Of a DNA stretch of 30,851 nucleotides, positions 1-9,672 are shown one piece after another. The stretch is taken from positions 1-30,851 of the forward strand of contig URQY01000016.1 in the NCBI GenBank assembly GCA_900550165.1, written 5' to 3'. This DNA is from an uncultured Eubacteriales bacterium. Lineage in GTDB: Bacteria > Bacillota > Clostridia > Oscillospirales > Oscillospiraceae. Under the pieces are notes generated by a model. That model saw only the letters and a program-made list of their open reading frames with translations, was not told where the DNA came from and did no database searches. Numbering within the stretch: the stretch's first letter is position 1; every line of letters starts with the position of its first letter. The position numbers were made by a program, and so were the translations under genes.

Positions 1-3
1 GTG

Positions 4-49
4 TAAGGGGGGCTGTTCTCTTTCCGAGGAAAGAGAACAGCCCCCCTTA
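4..49. terminator. Large perfect hairpin downstream of pepD
   Basis: A 21-bp perfect inverted repeat (arms 4-24 and 29-49) has a 4-nt loop. The arms carry six G/C pairs at the base and CTGTTCTCTTTC at the top. It lies 60 bases past the pepD stop and probably ends that minus-strand transcript. A real T-run is missing on the minus side, and TTATTT follows on the plus side, so it may be bidirectional or serve a plus-strand gene outside the window. Its arm resembles the palindromes at 26720 and 30774. Confidence 0.65.
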
Positions 50-58
50 TTTCGCGTC

Positions 59-102
59 CCCTGCACGGCGCAGGGAAACCATTCTTTGCCCAGTGCAAAG
101 AA
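59..102 (-). other. Two small hairpins in the pepD 3' region
   Basis: Two short stem-loops stand between the pepD stop and the large hairpin. One has arms CCCTGC/GCAGGG (59-64, 70-75). The other has arms TTCTTTGC/GCAAAGAA (82-89, 95-102). Neither is followed by a clear T-run on the minus strand. They probably add 3' end structure rather than acting as the main terminator. Confidence 0.4.
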
Positions 103-108
103 AAATAT

Positions 109-1557
109 TTACTTGCTGCGGGCAAGAACTTCGCAAACGAGCCGATAGACCCGCTCGGTCGAGGCGACGTTGAGCTTTTCCTCCACCGAGTGCACGTCGT
201 GCAGCTCGGGACCCATGGAGAGCGCGTCGAGGCCGGGGATCTTTTCGATGAAGAGCCCGCACTCAAGGCCGCCGTGGGTGGCTTCGATGCGGCCGTCGCA
301 GCCGGTGAGGTCGCGGTAGACCGCCTGCACCTGCTTGCGCAGGGCGGAATCGCGGTCATACTGCCAGCCGGGATAGCTGCTGCGCTCGCCCACCGTGCCG
401 CCCGCGTACTCGACGATGGACTTCACGCGCTGGATGAGCATCTGCTTCTGCGAGGCGATGCACGAGCGGACGGAGTAGGAAAACCGGAGGCCCGTCTCGT
501 CCATGTGCATCACGCCGAGGTTGAGCGACGTCTGCACAAGGCCGGGGAAGTCGGCGCTCATCTCCTGCACGCCCTGCGGCAGGGCAAGAAGCACATGGAG
601 GATGCGAGACGTCTCCCGTTCGGAGACGGCGGTCGTGACCCCGGCTTTTTCACAGGTGAGGGAAATGCCGCCGTCGGTCACGGCGTACTCATTTTTGAGT
701 GTCGCGTCGAATTCGCTGATGAACGCCTCGAACGCGGGCGCGTCGGACGCAGAGAGTGCGACGCGCGCGTCGTTTCGCAGGCAGATAACGTTGTCGAACT
801 GGCCGCCCTCGAGCGCGTGCACGCGCAGCGACGGGCATTTTTCCATCGCGGAGTACAGCGTGCGCGCCATCAGGCAGTTGGCGTTGCCGCGGCCCTGATT
901 GATGTTCACGCCCGAGTGCCCGCCCTTGAGCCCGGAGATGGTCACGCGGTAGCCGGTCAGACCGTCCGCGCGCTCCTGCGGCGCGGAAAGCGCGCAGTCA
1001 AGGCGCACGCCGCCCGCGCAGGACACGGTAAAAACGCCCTCCTCCTCAGAGTCGAGATTCAGCAGCTTTCTGCCCTTTAAGTCCGAGCAGTCCAGCGCGA
1101 ACGCGCCGTCCATGCCGACCTCTTCGTCGACGGTGAAGACCGCCTCGATGGGGGGATGGGGAAGCGTCTCGTCGGAGAGGATCGCCAAAATCATCGCAAC
1201 GGCGATGCCGTTGTCGCCGCCGAGCGAGGTCTTGTCCGCCCAGACCCATTCGCCGTCGGTGCGGATGTCGAGCCCGTCGCGCGTCATGTCCTTGGTGCAG
1301 TCCTCGGTCTTGGCGCAGACCATGTCGATATGGCCCTGCAGAATGACGGGCGCGGCGTTTTCGTACCCGCAGGAGCCGTCCTTCCAGATGATGAGGTTGT
1401 TGCACGCCTCCTGACGGTACTTCAGGCCAAGCTCCTTGGCAAAGCCGACACACAGGTCGCTGATTTGCTTCGTATTTCCACTGCCGTGAGGGACGGAGCA
1501 GAGCTTTTCAAAATAGTAGAAGACCCTTTCGGGCTTGAGACCGGATAATACTGCCAT
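109..1557 (-). CDS. pepD: Aminoacyl-histidine dipeptidase (PepD, M20 metallopeptidase)
   Basis: Cytosolic zinc dipeptidase that removes an N-terminal residue from Xaa-His and related dipeptides (carnosinase-like). The 482-residue protein has the M20 layout. Metal-ligand motifs are visible: HIDMV (His76, Asp78), GGDNG (Asp115), DEE (Glu145/146), the NLDSEEEG segment near 167, and a late ELHDVHS motif. Length fits PepD (about 480-490) better than PepT or PepV. The longest frame opens at a TTG four codons earlier. The ATG at 1557 is preferred because GGAGGG sits just before it. The gene lies 19 nt after mreB and is probably cotranscribed with it. Function is inferred from family resemblance, with a confident family call. 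Confidence 0.93.
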   Translation of the reverse strand: MAVLSGLKPERVFYYFEKLCSVPHGSGNTKQISDLCVGFAKELGLKYRQEACNNLIIWKDGSCGYENAAPVILQGHIDMVCAKTEDCTKDMTRDGLDIRTDGEWVWADKTSLGGDNGIAVAMILAILSDETLPHPPIEAVFTVDEEVGMDGAFALDCSDLKGRKLLNLDSEEEGVFTVSCAGGVRLDCALSAPQERADGLTGYRVTISGLKGGHSGVNINQGRGNANCLMARTLYSAMEKCPSLRVHALEGGQFDNVICLRNDARVALSASDAPAFEAFISEFDATLKNEYAVTDGGISLTCEKAGVTTAVSERETSRILHVLLALPQGVQEMSADFPGLVQTSLNLGVMHMDETGLRFSYSVRSCIASQKQMLIQRVKSIVEYAGGTVGERSSYPGWQYDRDSALRKQVQAVYRDLTGCDGRIEATHGGLECGLFIEKIPGLDALSMGPELHDVHSVEEKLNVASTERVYRLVCEVLARSK

Positions 1558-1576
1558 AATACCCTCCAAATAGCGT

Positions 1577-2605
1577 TTAGTTGATCTGCTTGCGGCGGCT
1601 CAGGTTCATCGTGCCGTCCTGCATATCCTGAATGCTGTCGAGACTCTTGCCCGTGCCCTCGGCCACGCACTGGATGGCGTTTTCGGCCACGACCGCGTGG
1701 ATGCCGGTGCGTGCGGTGACGAGCTTGTCAAAGCCGCGAACTAAGCTGCCGCCGCCGGTCATGACGATGCCGTTGTTGGAGATATCGGCCACCAGCTCGG
1801 GCGGGGTCTTTTCGAGCACCAGGTGGACCTCCTCCATGATGCGCTCGACGGGCTCTTCAAAGGCCTCGAGCATCTCGGCCGACGAGACGGAGATGAGCTC
1901 GGGCAGGCCCGTGACAAGGCTGCGGCCCTTGACCTCCATGGTCATCTCCTCCTCGGGCGGGAAGACGCAGCCGATCTGCATCTTCATCTGCTCGGCCGTG
2001 CGCTCGCCGACGAGCAGGTTGTGCTTGCGGCGCATATACTTGACGACGGCCTCGTTGAACTGGTCGCCCGCGATCTTGATGGAGGACGATTCCACCACGC
2101 CGGAGAGCGAGATGACCGCGATATCGGACGTGCCGCCGCCGATATCGATGATCATGTGGCCCTCGGGCTGGGTGATGTCGATGCCCGCGCCGATGGCGGC
2201 AGCGACAGGCTCTTCAATGAGGTAGACGCGGCGCGCGCCGGCCTGAATGCCCGCGTCGATGACCGCGCGCTCCTCGACCTCGGTGATGCCGGAGGGGACG
2301 CAGATGATGATGCGCGGCTTGAAGAGCTGGAAGCCCATGACCTTGTGCAGGAATTCCTTGATCATGCGCTCGGTGACCTCGTAATCGGAGATCACGCCCT
2401 CGCGCAGGGGGCGGATGGCGATGATGTTGCCCGGCGTGCGGCCCAGCATGGCCTGCGCGTCCGCGCCGACCTTTAAGAGCTTGCCGGTATTTTTATCGAG
2501 CGCCACGACAGAGGGCTCGTTGAGCACGATGCCCTTATCCTTAATGTAGATCAGCACCGACGCGGTGCCGAGGTCCATGCCGATATCCTTGGTGAAAGAA
2601 AACAT
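1577..2605 (-). CDS. mreB: Rod-shape determining protein MreB/Mbl, actin-like ATPase
   Basis: Actin-family ATPase that forms membrane-associated filaments and directs lateral peptidoglycan synthesis. The 342 residues are full length. The N-terminal phosphate-1 motif IGMDLGTASVLIY, the ALDKNTGKLLKVG segment, the phosphate-2 motif DIGGGTSDIAV (about 154-164) and the adenosine motif NNGIVMTGGGSL (about 277-288) are all present. The start is the ATG at 2605 with an AAGAGGG site upstream. It is a lone mreB without mreC/mreD and leads a likely two-gene unit with pepD. MreB, Mbl and MreBH cannot be told apart from sequence alone, and a lone paralogue away from mreCD could equally be Mbl. A sigma-A promoter lies upstream at 2672-2700. 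Confidence 0.95.
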   Translation of the reverse strand: MFSFTKDIGMDLGTASVLIYIKDKGIVLNEPSVVALDKNTGKLLKVGADAQAMLGRTPGNIIAIRPLREGVISDYEVTERMIKEFLHKVMGFQLFKPRIIICVPSGITEVEERAVIDAGIQAGARRVYLIEEPVAAAIGAGIDITQPEGHMIIDIGGGTSDIAVISLSGVVESSSIKIAGDQFNEAVVKYMRRKHNLLVGERTAEQMKMQIGCVFPPEEEMTMEVKGRSLVTGLPELISVSSAEMLEAFEEPVERIMEEVHLVLEKTPPELVADISNNGIVMTGGGSLVRGFDKLVTARTGIHAVVAENAIQCVAEGTGKSLDSIQDMQDGTMNLSRRKQIN

Positions 2606-2671
2606 AGTGTTACCCTCTTATTTTTCTGAAAACTGAAATGAGCGATGCTCATACTTATCCATGATGCCTTC

Positions 2672-2700
2672 ATTATAGCGGCTCGAAAAAGAGTTTGCAA
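2672..2700 (-). promoter_or_regulatory. Sigma-A promoter of mreB
   Basis: On the minus strand TTGCAA (2695-2700), a 17-bp spacer and TATAAT (2672-2677) form a near-consensus sigma-A promoter. It lies about 67 bases upstream of the mreB start. A small GAGC/GCTC hairpin (2640-2650) falls in the predicted leader. Confidence 0.8.
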
Positions 2701-2758
2701 TAGCATTGTGCGCGATTTTCAGCACGGTATCAGAGGAAACGGCGGAAAAATACGGAAG

Positions 2759-2791
2759 AAGGCTGTGGATTTTTCCACAGCCTTCTTTTAT
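2759..2791. terminator. Terminator-like hairpin in the mreB-comF gap
   Basis: Arms AAGGCTGTGGA (2759-2769) and TCCACAGCCTT (2774-2784) form a perfect 11-bp stem with a TTTT loop. CTTTTAT follows on the plus side, and a weaker pyrimidine tract follows on the minus side. It lies between the comF end and the mreB promoter and may insulate mreB from read-through. It is strongest in the plus direction, although no plus gene precedes it. Confidence 0.6.
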
Positions 2792-2814
2792 CTGTCGAAT
2801 GGTCGAAACAGCCT

Positions 2815-2990
2815 CGCAGAGTTTCGCGCCCGCAGGCGCGAAAAAATTGAGACCCGCTTTTTCCGGCGGCGTGTACGTCGGAAAAAGCACTTTGCGCGGA
2901 GCTTGTGTCGAATCGTCCGCTTTCAGCGGGCGACCGAGGCACAAAGCGCAGCGAAACCTTCTCAAAAAAGAGGCGTCGCCTCTTTTTTGA
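2815..2990. repeat. Dispersed intergenic element, copy 1
   Basis: This non-coding stretch shares an ordered series of blocks with 29742-29949. The blocks are TCGCAGA then GCGCCCGC-like, TTTGCGCGGAGC (2891-2902), GTGTCGA (2905-2911), CGAGGCACA (2935-2943), then CTTCTCAA and a terminal hairpin. Compared with copy 2 it has a longer internal stem (CCGC/GCGG near 2915-2930). No open frame is shared between copies. Together with the mreB promoter and the hairpin at 2759 this accounts for the 390-base gap between mreB and comF. Confidence 0.65.
2962..2990 (-). terminator. Intrinsic terminator of the recD2-comF unit
   Basis: Fourteen-base arms (2962-2975 and 2977-2990) around a single T form a stem with GAGGCG at the top and an A6/T6 base. 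On the minus strand this reads as a GC stem running into TTTTTTGA. It lies six bases past the comF stop. It is also the terminal hairpin of the dispersed element that ends here. Confidence 0.85.
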
Positions 2991-2995
2991 AGACT

Positions 2996-3640
2996 TTAGT
3001 CTTCGTCCGCCGCGGCGAGGGTGGCGCAGATGACTCTTTCCGCGCCCGCGTCCCGCAAAACGCGCGCGGCTTCGCGGAGCGTGGCGCCGGTGGTGAGGAT
3101 ATCGTCGATGAGCAGAATGCGCTGACCCTTGATCTTGTCCTCATTGACGGCAACGTATGCGCCGACGACGTTCTTCTGCCGCTCTTCGCGGGAGGAAAGC
3201 GACGACTGCGCGACGTTCTCCTTCGTCTTTTGCAGCAGCGTTTCCGGCGCGACGCTCCAGTGGCGGCAGGTCTCGCGCGCCAAGAGATACGACTGGTCGT
3301 AGCCGCGCTCTTGTTTGCGCTTTTTCGACACGGGGACATAGGTAACCAAATCGAACTCTCCGCCGAAATGCTCGGCGGCGGCCTGCGCTAAAACATCGCC
3401 AAAGCCCGTGCAGCGGCTCTGGCTTCCGTGGAATTTATAGTTCAGCAGCGCCTCGCGCACGATGCCCTCGTATCGGAGCGGGGCAAGGCACGCGCCGATC
3501 TCCGCGCGCTCATGGAGCGGCGTTTTGCAGTAGGGGAGCGCCTTTTCGCATTCAGAACACACGCCGTGAACGCCGGGTTTTCCACAGAACGCGCAGCGTG
3601 GTGGAAAAAGTAAGGACGCGAGCGATTCCAGCAAGCTCAT
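2996..3640 (-). CDS. comF: ComF family phosphoribosyltransferase-like protein
   Basis: ComF-family proteins have a zinc-ribbon joined to a phosphoribosyltransferase-fold domain. In naturally competent bacteria they assist uptake of single-stranded DNA. The 214-residue protein shows CxxC pairs at Cys16/19 and Cys28/31 with Cys38 nearby, and the PRPP-binding signature RILLIDDILTTGAT at 174-187. The longest frame begins 58 codons earlier inside recD2. The ATG at 3640 is chosen because it gives the full family start MSLLESL and overlaps the recD2 stop as ATGA. The protein may act in DNA uptake or recombination with RecD2, but no other competence gene is in the window. Confidence 0.9.
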   Translation of the reverse strand: MSLLESLASLLFPPRCAFCGKPGVHGVCSECEKALPYCKTPLHERAEIGACLAPLRYEGIVREALLNYKFHGSQSRCTGFGDVLAQAAAEHFGGEFDLVTYVPVSKKRKQERGYDQSYLLARETCRHWSVAPETLLQKTKENVAQSSLSSREERQKNVVGAYVAVNEDKIKGQRILLIDDILTTGATLREAARVLRDAGAERVICATLAAADED

Positions 3641-5853
3641 TTTTCCTCCCCACCTTTCCGCAGCCGCCACTTGAGGCCGCTGTAGCGGCGGCTGCGGCGG
3701 TCGTTCTCCGCCATTTTGTTGACGGCGGAATCGTCGCCCACGATGACGAGCAGCTCGCGCGCGCGGGTGATGGCGGTATACAGCACGCCGCGCACCATCA
3801 GCGACGGTGCGCACGGCGCACCGACAAAGACGACGCCGCGGTATTCGCTGCCCTGCGCCTTATGTACGGTCATGGCGTAGGCCATGTCGAGCTCTGCGAG
3901 CATATCGGCGGTGTAGGTCGCCGTGCGGTCGTCGAAGACGATCTCCAGCAGCTCGCCGCTCGGGTCGATCCTTGCGATCTTGCCGACGTCGCCGTTGAAA
4001 ATGCCCGTGCCCGCCGTGCCGTCCTCCTTCTGCCAGATCACGTCGTAATCGTTGCGCGTCTGCATGACGCGGTCGCCCTCGCGGAAGGTGAGCTCGCCGA
4101 AGCGCCGCTCCTTTTTGCCGGGCTGCGGCGGGTTGAGCGCCGCTTGCAGGGCAAAGTTCAAAGACCTTGTCCCCGCGTCGCCGCGCCGCGTGGGGGTGAG
4201 CACCTGCAATTCGTCCGCGGGAATGCCCATCTTGTCGGGAAGGCGCGTTTTGCACAGCTCGACCACGGTTTCGACAAGGCGCACGCTGTCGCGGCGGGGA
4301 AGAAAGAAAAAGTCATCCGTTGCGGTGTTTTTCAGCTTGGGCGGCATCCCGGTGTTGACAAGGTGCGCGTTGCGCACGATCATCGACTGCCCGGCCTGGC
4401 GGAAAATATCGCGCAGGGCGACGGTCGCGATGCGCCCGCTGCGAATGAGGTCGGAAAATACGTTCCCCGCGCCGACGCTCGGCAGCTGGTCTGGGTCGCC
4501 GACGAGCACGAGGCGGCAGCCCGGGCGCAGCGCCGCAAGCAGCGCCCGCATGAGCGAGAGATCGACCATCGAGGTCTCGTCCACGATGAGCGCGTCGGCC
4601 TCGAGCGGCTCCTTTTCCCCCTTGGTGAAGGTCACCTCGCCGGTCTGCTCGTTCCATGTCATGCCGAGCATACGGTGAATGGTCTGCGCGTCGCGGTCGC
4701 ACAGCTCGCCCATGCGCTTGGCGGCGCGGCCCGTGGGCGCGGCAAGGAGGACGGAAAGTCCCATGCGCTCAAAGAGCGCGACGATGGCGCGCACGCTCGT
4801 CGTTTTGCCCGTGCCGGGGCCGCCGGTGAGCAGCAGCAGCTCTTCTTTTGCCGCAAGCTCGACTGCCTGACGCTGGAGCGGCGCATACTGCACGCCCTGC
4901 TCGCGCTCGATCTCTTTGATGGTGCGCTCCACACCGCGCAGGGCGTCGGGCTTGTCGGCGAGTATCGCCTCGATGCGCGTCGTGACATAGGTCTCGTCCT
5001 CCCACGACGCGCGCAGATAGCAGGCCGTCACGTTCGCGACGGGCTCCTGCACGACGCGGTGCAGCGCGATGAGATCGTCAAGGCTCTTTTCCGCGGCGTC
5101 AACGCCGCAGTCGAGCAGTTGGGCGGTCGCGGCAAGGAGCTTTTCGCGCGGGAGGAAGACGTGCCCGCCCGCCTCGCGGTTGTGGGAAAGCTCAAAGGTA
5201 AGCCCCGCCTCGGTGCGGAGCGAATCGTCGCCGCCAAAGCCCATCGAAAGCGCGATCTCGTCGCAGACGGAGAAGTCCACGCCGAACGCGCTGTCGGAGA
5301 GGAGATAGGGGTTGCGCTCGAGCGCGGCCATGGCGTTTGCGCCGAAGCGCCGGTAGAGCGGCACGCTGAGCGCGGCGCTCAGGTCGTAATGGGCTAAGAA
5401 TTCCATCACGCGCCGCAGCCCCATCTGCTCGTTGAAGGCGCTCGAGATCTCCTGCGCGCGCTTGCTCGTCATACCCTTGATGGCGGTGAGCTTTTCCGGC
5501 TCGGATTCGAGCACCCGCAGCGTCTCGGCGCCGAATCTGGCGACGAGCTTTTCCGCCGTGGCGGGGCCGACGCCGCGCACGACGCCGGAGGCGAGGTAGT
5601 TTAAAATCTCCGTCTCGTTCGACGGCAGGTACCGCTCGACCTCACTTGCGGAAAACTGCTCGCCATACTGCGGATGGGAGGAAAACGTGCCCGTCGCCGT
5701 CAGATTTTCGCCCGGCGCGGCGCAGGGGACGCAGCCGACGAGCGTCAAAAGCTCGCCGTCGTCCGTCACAAGGCGCAGCACGGCATAGCCGTTTTCCTCA
5801 TTCTGGAAAACGACGGACAGGACCGTGCCGATGATGCTTGTTTCTTCTCCCAT
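3637..5853 (-). CDS. recD2: RecD2-type ATP-dependent DNA helicase
   Basis: SF1B 5'-3' DNA helicase of the RecD/TraA family found in bacteria lacking RecB and RecC partners. It acts in replication-fork and repair processing. The 738 residues show an N-terminal OB-like region and helix-hairpin-helix repeats (about 85-140, VVRGVGPATAEKLV). The motor carries Walker A GGPGTGKT (344-351), DETSM (425-429), GDPDQLPS (452-459), a VHKAQGSEY motif near 665 and AITRAREL near 690. GGAGAC precedes the ATG at 5853. It is translationally coupled to comF and follows a small membrane protein by 9 nt. Confidence 0.95.
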   Translation of the reverse strand: MGEETSIIGTVLSVVFQNEENGYAVLRLVTDDGELLTLVGCVPCAAPGENLTATGTFSSHPQYGEQFSASEVERYLPSNETEILNYLASGVVRGVGPATAEKLVARFGAETLRVLESEPEKLTAIKGMTSKRAQEISSAFNEQMGLRRVMEFLAHYDLSAALSVPLYRRFGANAMAALERNPYLLSDSAFGVDFSVCDEIALSMGFGGDDSLRTEAGLTFELSHNREAGGHVFLPREKLLAATAQLLDCGVDAAEKSLDDLIALHRVVQEPVANVTACYLRASWEDETYVTTRIEAILADKPDALRGVERTIKEIEREQGVQYAPLQRQAVELAAKEELLLLTGGPGTGKTTSVRAIVALFERMGLSVLLAAPTGRAAKRMGELCDRDAQTIHRMLGMTWNEQTGEVTFTKGEKEPLEADALIVDETSMVDLSLMRALLAALRPGCRLVLVGDPDQLPSVGAGNVFSDLIRSGRIATVALRDIFRQAGQSMIVRNAHLVNTGMPPKLKNTATDDFFFLPRRDSVRLVETVVELCKTRLPDKMGIPADELQVLTPTRRGDAGTRSLNFALQAALNPPQPGKKERRFGELTFREGDRVMQTRNDYDVIWQKEDGTAGTGIFNGDVGKIARIDPSGELLEIVFDDRTATYTADMLAELDMAYAMTVHKAQGSEYRGVVFVGAPCAPSLMVRGVLYTAITRARELLVIVGDDSAVNKMAENDRRSRRYSGLKWRLRKGGEEK

Positions 5854-5862
5854 AACTGTCTC

Positions 5863-6195
5863 CTAAGTGAAAAAATCGGTCAGCTCCTCTTTCCGGCAGA
5901 GGTAAGTTTCGTATTCGCTGCGGCACAAGAGCTCCGCCACGCATCGCGCGTCGTCGCTGAGCCCGCAGTCCACGATGACAACGCGCGAAAAGCCGCCCTC
6001 TTCATAGCGCGAGCGCAGCAGCGCGCGCACCGTGTATTCAAGCGCTTTCGCCTCGCCGCAGGCCTCGACGACCGCCGTGGCGGGGATACATCCGCGCCGC
6101 CGCGGATGCACAATGGCCGAAACGAGCAGAAAGATCACCGCCGTCAGCCCAATGGCCGCAAGCGCCGCGACAACGCCGTCCTGTAAAAGCCGCAT
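5863..6195 (-). CDS. Small membrane-anchored protein, glycosyltransferase-2-like fragment
   Basis: A 110-residue protein that I do not recognise by name. Residues about 5-28 form one hydrophobic helix (DGVVAALAAIGLTAVIFLLV). The remainder is soluble. The ACGEAKALEYTVRALL stretch, VVIVDCGLSDDARCVAELL, and a final KEELTDFF resemble the first beta-alpha-beta units of a family-2 glycosyltransferase, without a catalytic domain. The start at 6195 is preferred over a GTG-free ATG six codons earlier because GAGGTGATC, a perfect anti-SD match, lies between them. It is the first gene of the recD2-comF unit, downstream of the uvrA terminator. Function is unknown. Confidence 0.8.
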   Translation of the reverse strand: MRLLQDGVVAALAAIGLTAVIFLLVSAIVHPRRRGCIPATAVVEACGEAKALEYTVRALLRSRYEEGGFSRVVIVDCGLSDDARCVAELLCRSEYETYLCRKEELTDFFT

Positions 6196-6243
6196 AGGAT
6201 CACCTCGCGCCATTCTACGGCGCGGACAGGCGAGGGGTGATAT

Positions 6244-6270
6244 CGAAAAAGCGGCGAAGCCGCTTTTTCG
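6244..6270 (-). terminator. Intrinsic terminator of uvrA
   Basis: Perfect 12-bp arms (6244-6255, 6259-6270) with a GAA loop place AAAAA/TTTTT at the base, so the minus transcript ends GCCGCTTTTTCG. It lies 13 bases past the uvrA stop and separates uvrA from the recD2 unit. Confidence 0.88.
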
Positions 6271-6282
6271 GGAACGATCTTC

Positions 6283-9108
<2,826 letters not shown>

Positions 9109-9149
9109 GAACTGATAACTCCTGTTGCTGATTTTGCGATCGCAAGCTC

Positions 9150-9178
9150 AGCGTACTCTTCTGAATTTTTTATGTCAA
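9150..9178 (-). promoter_or_regulatory. Possible internal promoter for uvrA
   Basis: A consensus TTGACA (9173-9178) and 17-bp spacer are followed by TACGCT (9150-9155), a poor -10 matching three of six positions. It lies in the ybaK-uvrA gap and overlaps the end of ybaK by none of its codons. A GCGATCGC palindrome (9136-9143 region) follows. Confidence 0.35.
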
Positions 9179-9180
9179 CC

Positions 9181-9672
9181 TTATTCTACCGTGATATCCG
9201 CAAATTGCGCGCGCACGAGCGCGGCGAGATCTTGCGGCGAAAGCTCAACCTGACAGCCGATCTTTCCCGCCGAGACGATCATCGTTTCAAGGTCTTCCGC
9301 TGTTTCGTGGATCACCGTGGGGAAGAGCTTCTTCATCCCCACGGGCGAGCAGCCGCCGTGAACGTAGCCCGTGAGCGGCAGGAGCTCTTTCTGGTGGATC
9401 ATTTCGATGGACTTTTCGCCCACGGCCTTCGCGGCCTTTTTGAGGTCAAGATTCTCCGCGACCGGCACGTCGAAGACGTAATACTGCCCCTTCGCGCCGC
9501 GCGCAACGAGGGTCTTGAAGACGATGGCGGGGTCAAAGCCCATCGACTGCGCCACGGTGACACCGTCGACCGCGACGCCCTCTTCGTGCGGATAGGTGTG
9601 CGCGGTGTAGGCGATCTTCTTCTGCTCGAGCACGCGCATCACGTTGGTTTTTTCTTCTTTATTCTTTGCCAT
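9181..9672 (-). CDS. ybaK: Cys-tRNA(Pro) deacylase, YbaK/EbsC family
   Basis: Trans-editing hydrolase that clears cysteine mischarged on tRNA-Pro. The 163-residue protein has the YbaK fold features: early KKIAYTAHTY, VFKTLVARG with the conserved lysine near 53, the GYVHGGCSPVGMKK loop near 102-115 and an LSPQDLAAL segment close to the end. Its ATG shares one base with the uvrB stop (TAATG), so translation is coupled. The link to uvrB looks like operon convenience and not a shared pathway. Related INS-domain editors exist, but GGCSPVG supports YbaK. Confidence 0.92.
   Translation of the reverse strand: MAKNKEEKTNVMRVLEQKKIAYTAHTYPHEEGVAVDGVTVAQSMGFDPAIVFKTLVARGAKGQYYVFDVPVAENLDLKKAAKAVGEKSIEMIHQKELLPLTGYVHGGCSPVGMKKLFPTVIHETAEDLETMIVSAGKIGCQVELSPQDLAALVRAQFADITVE

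Noticed and set aside
2618..2965. 115-codon minus-strand frame in the mreB-comF gap
   Set aside because: It crosses the mreB promoter and the repeat element, lacks a ribosome binding site, and its frame is not kept in the second repeat copy.
3598..5397. 599-codon plus-strand frame antisense to recD2
   Set aside because: Antisense shadow of a full-length helicase; the translation has no recognisable domain and is rich in Arg, Ala and His.
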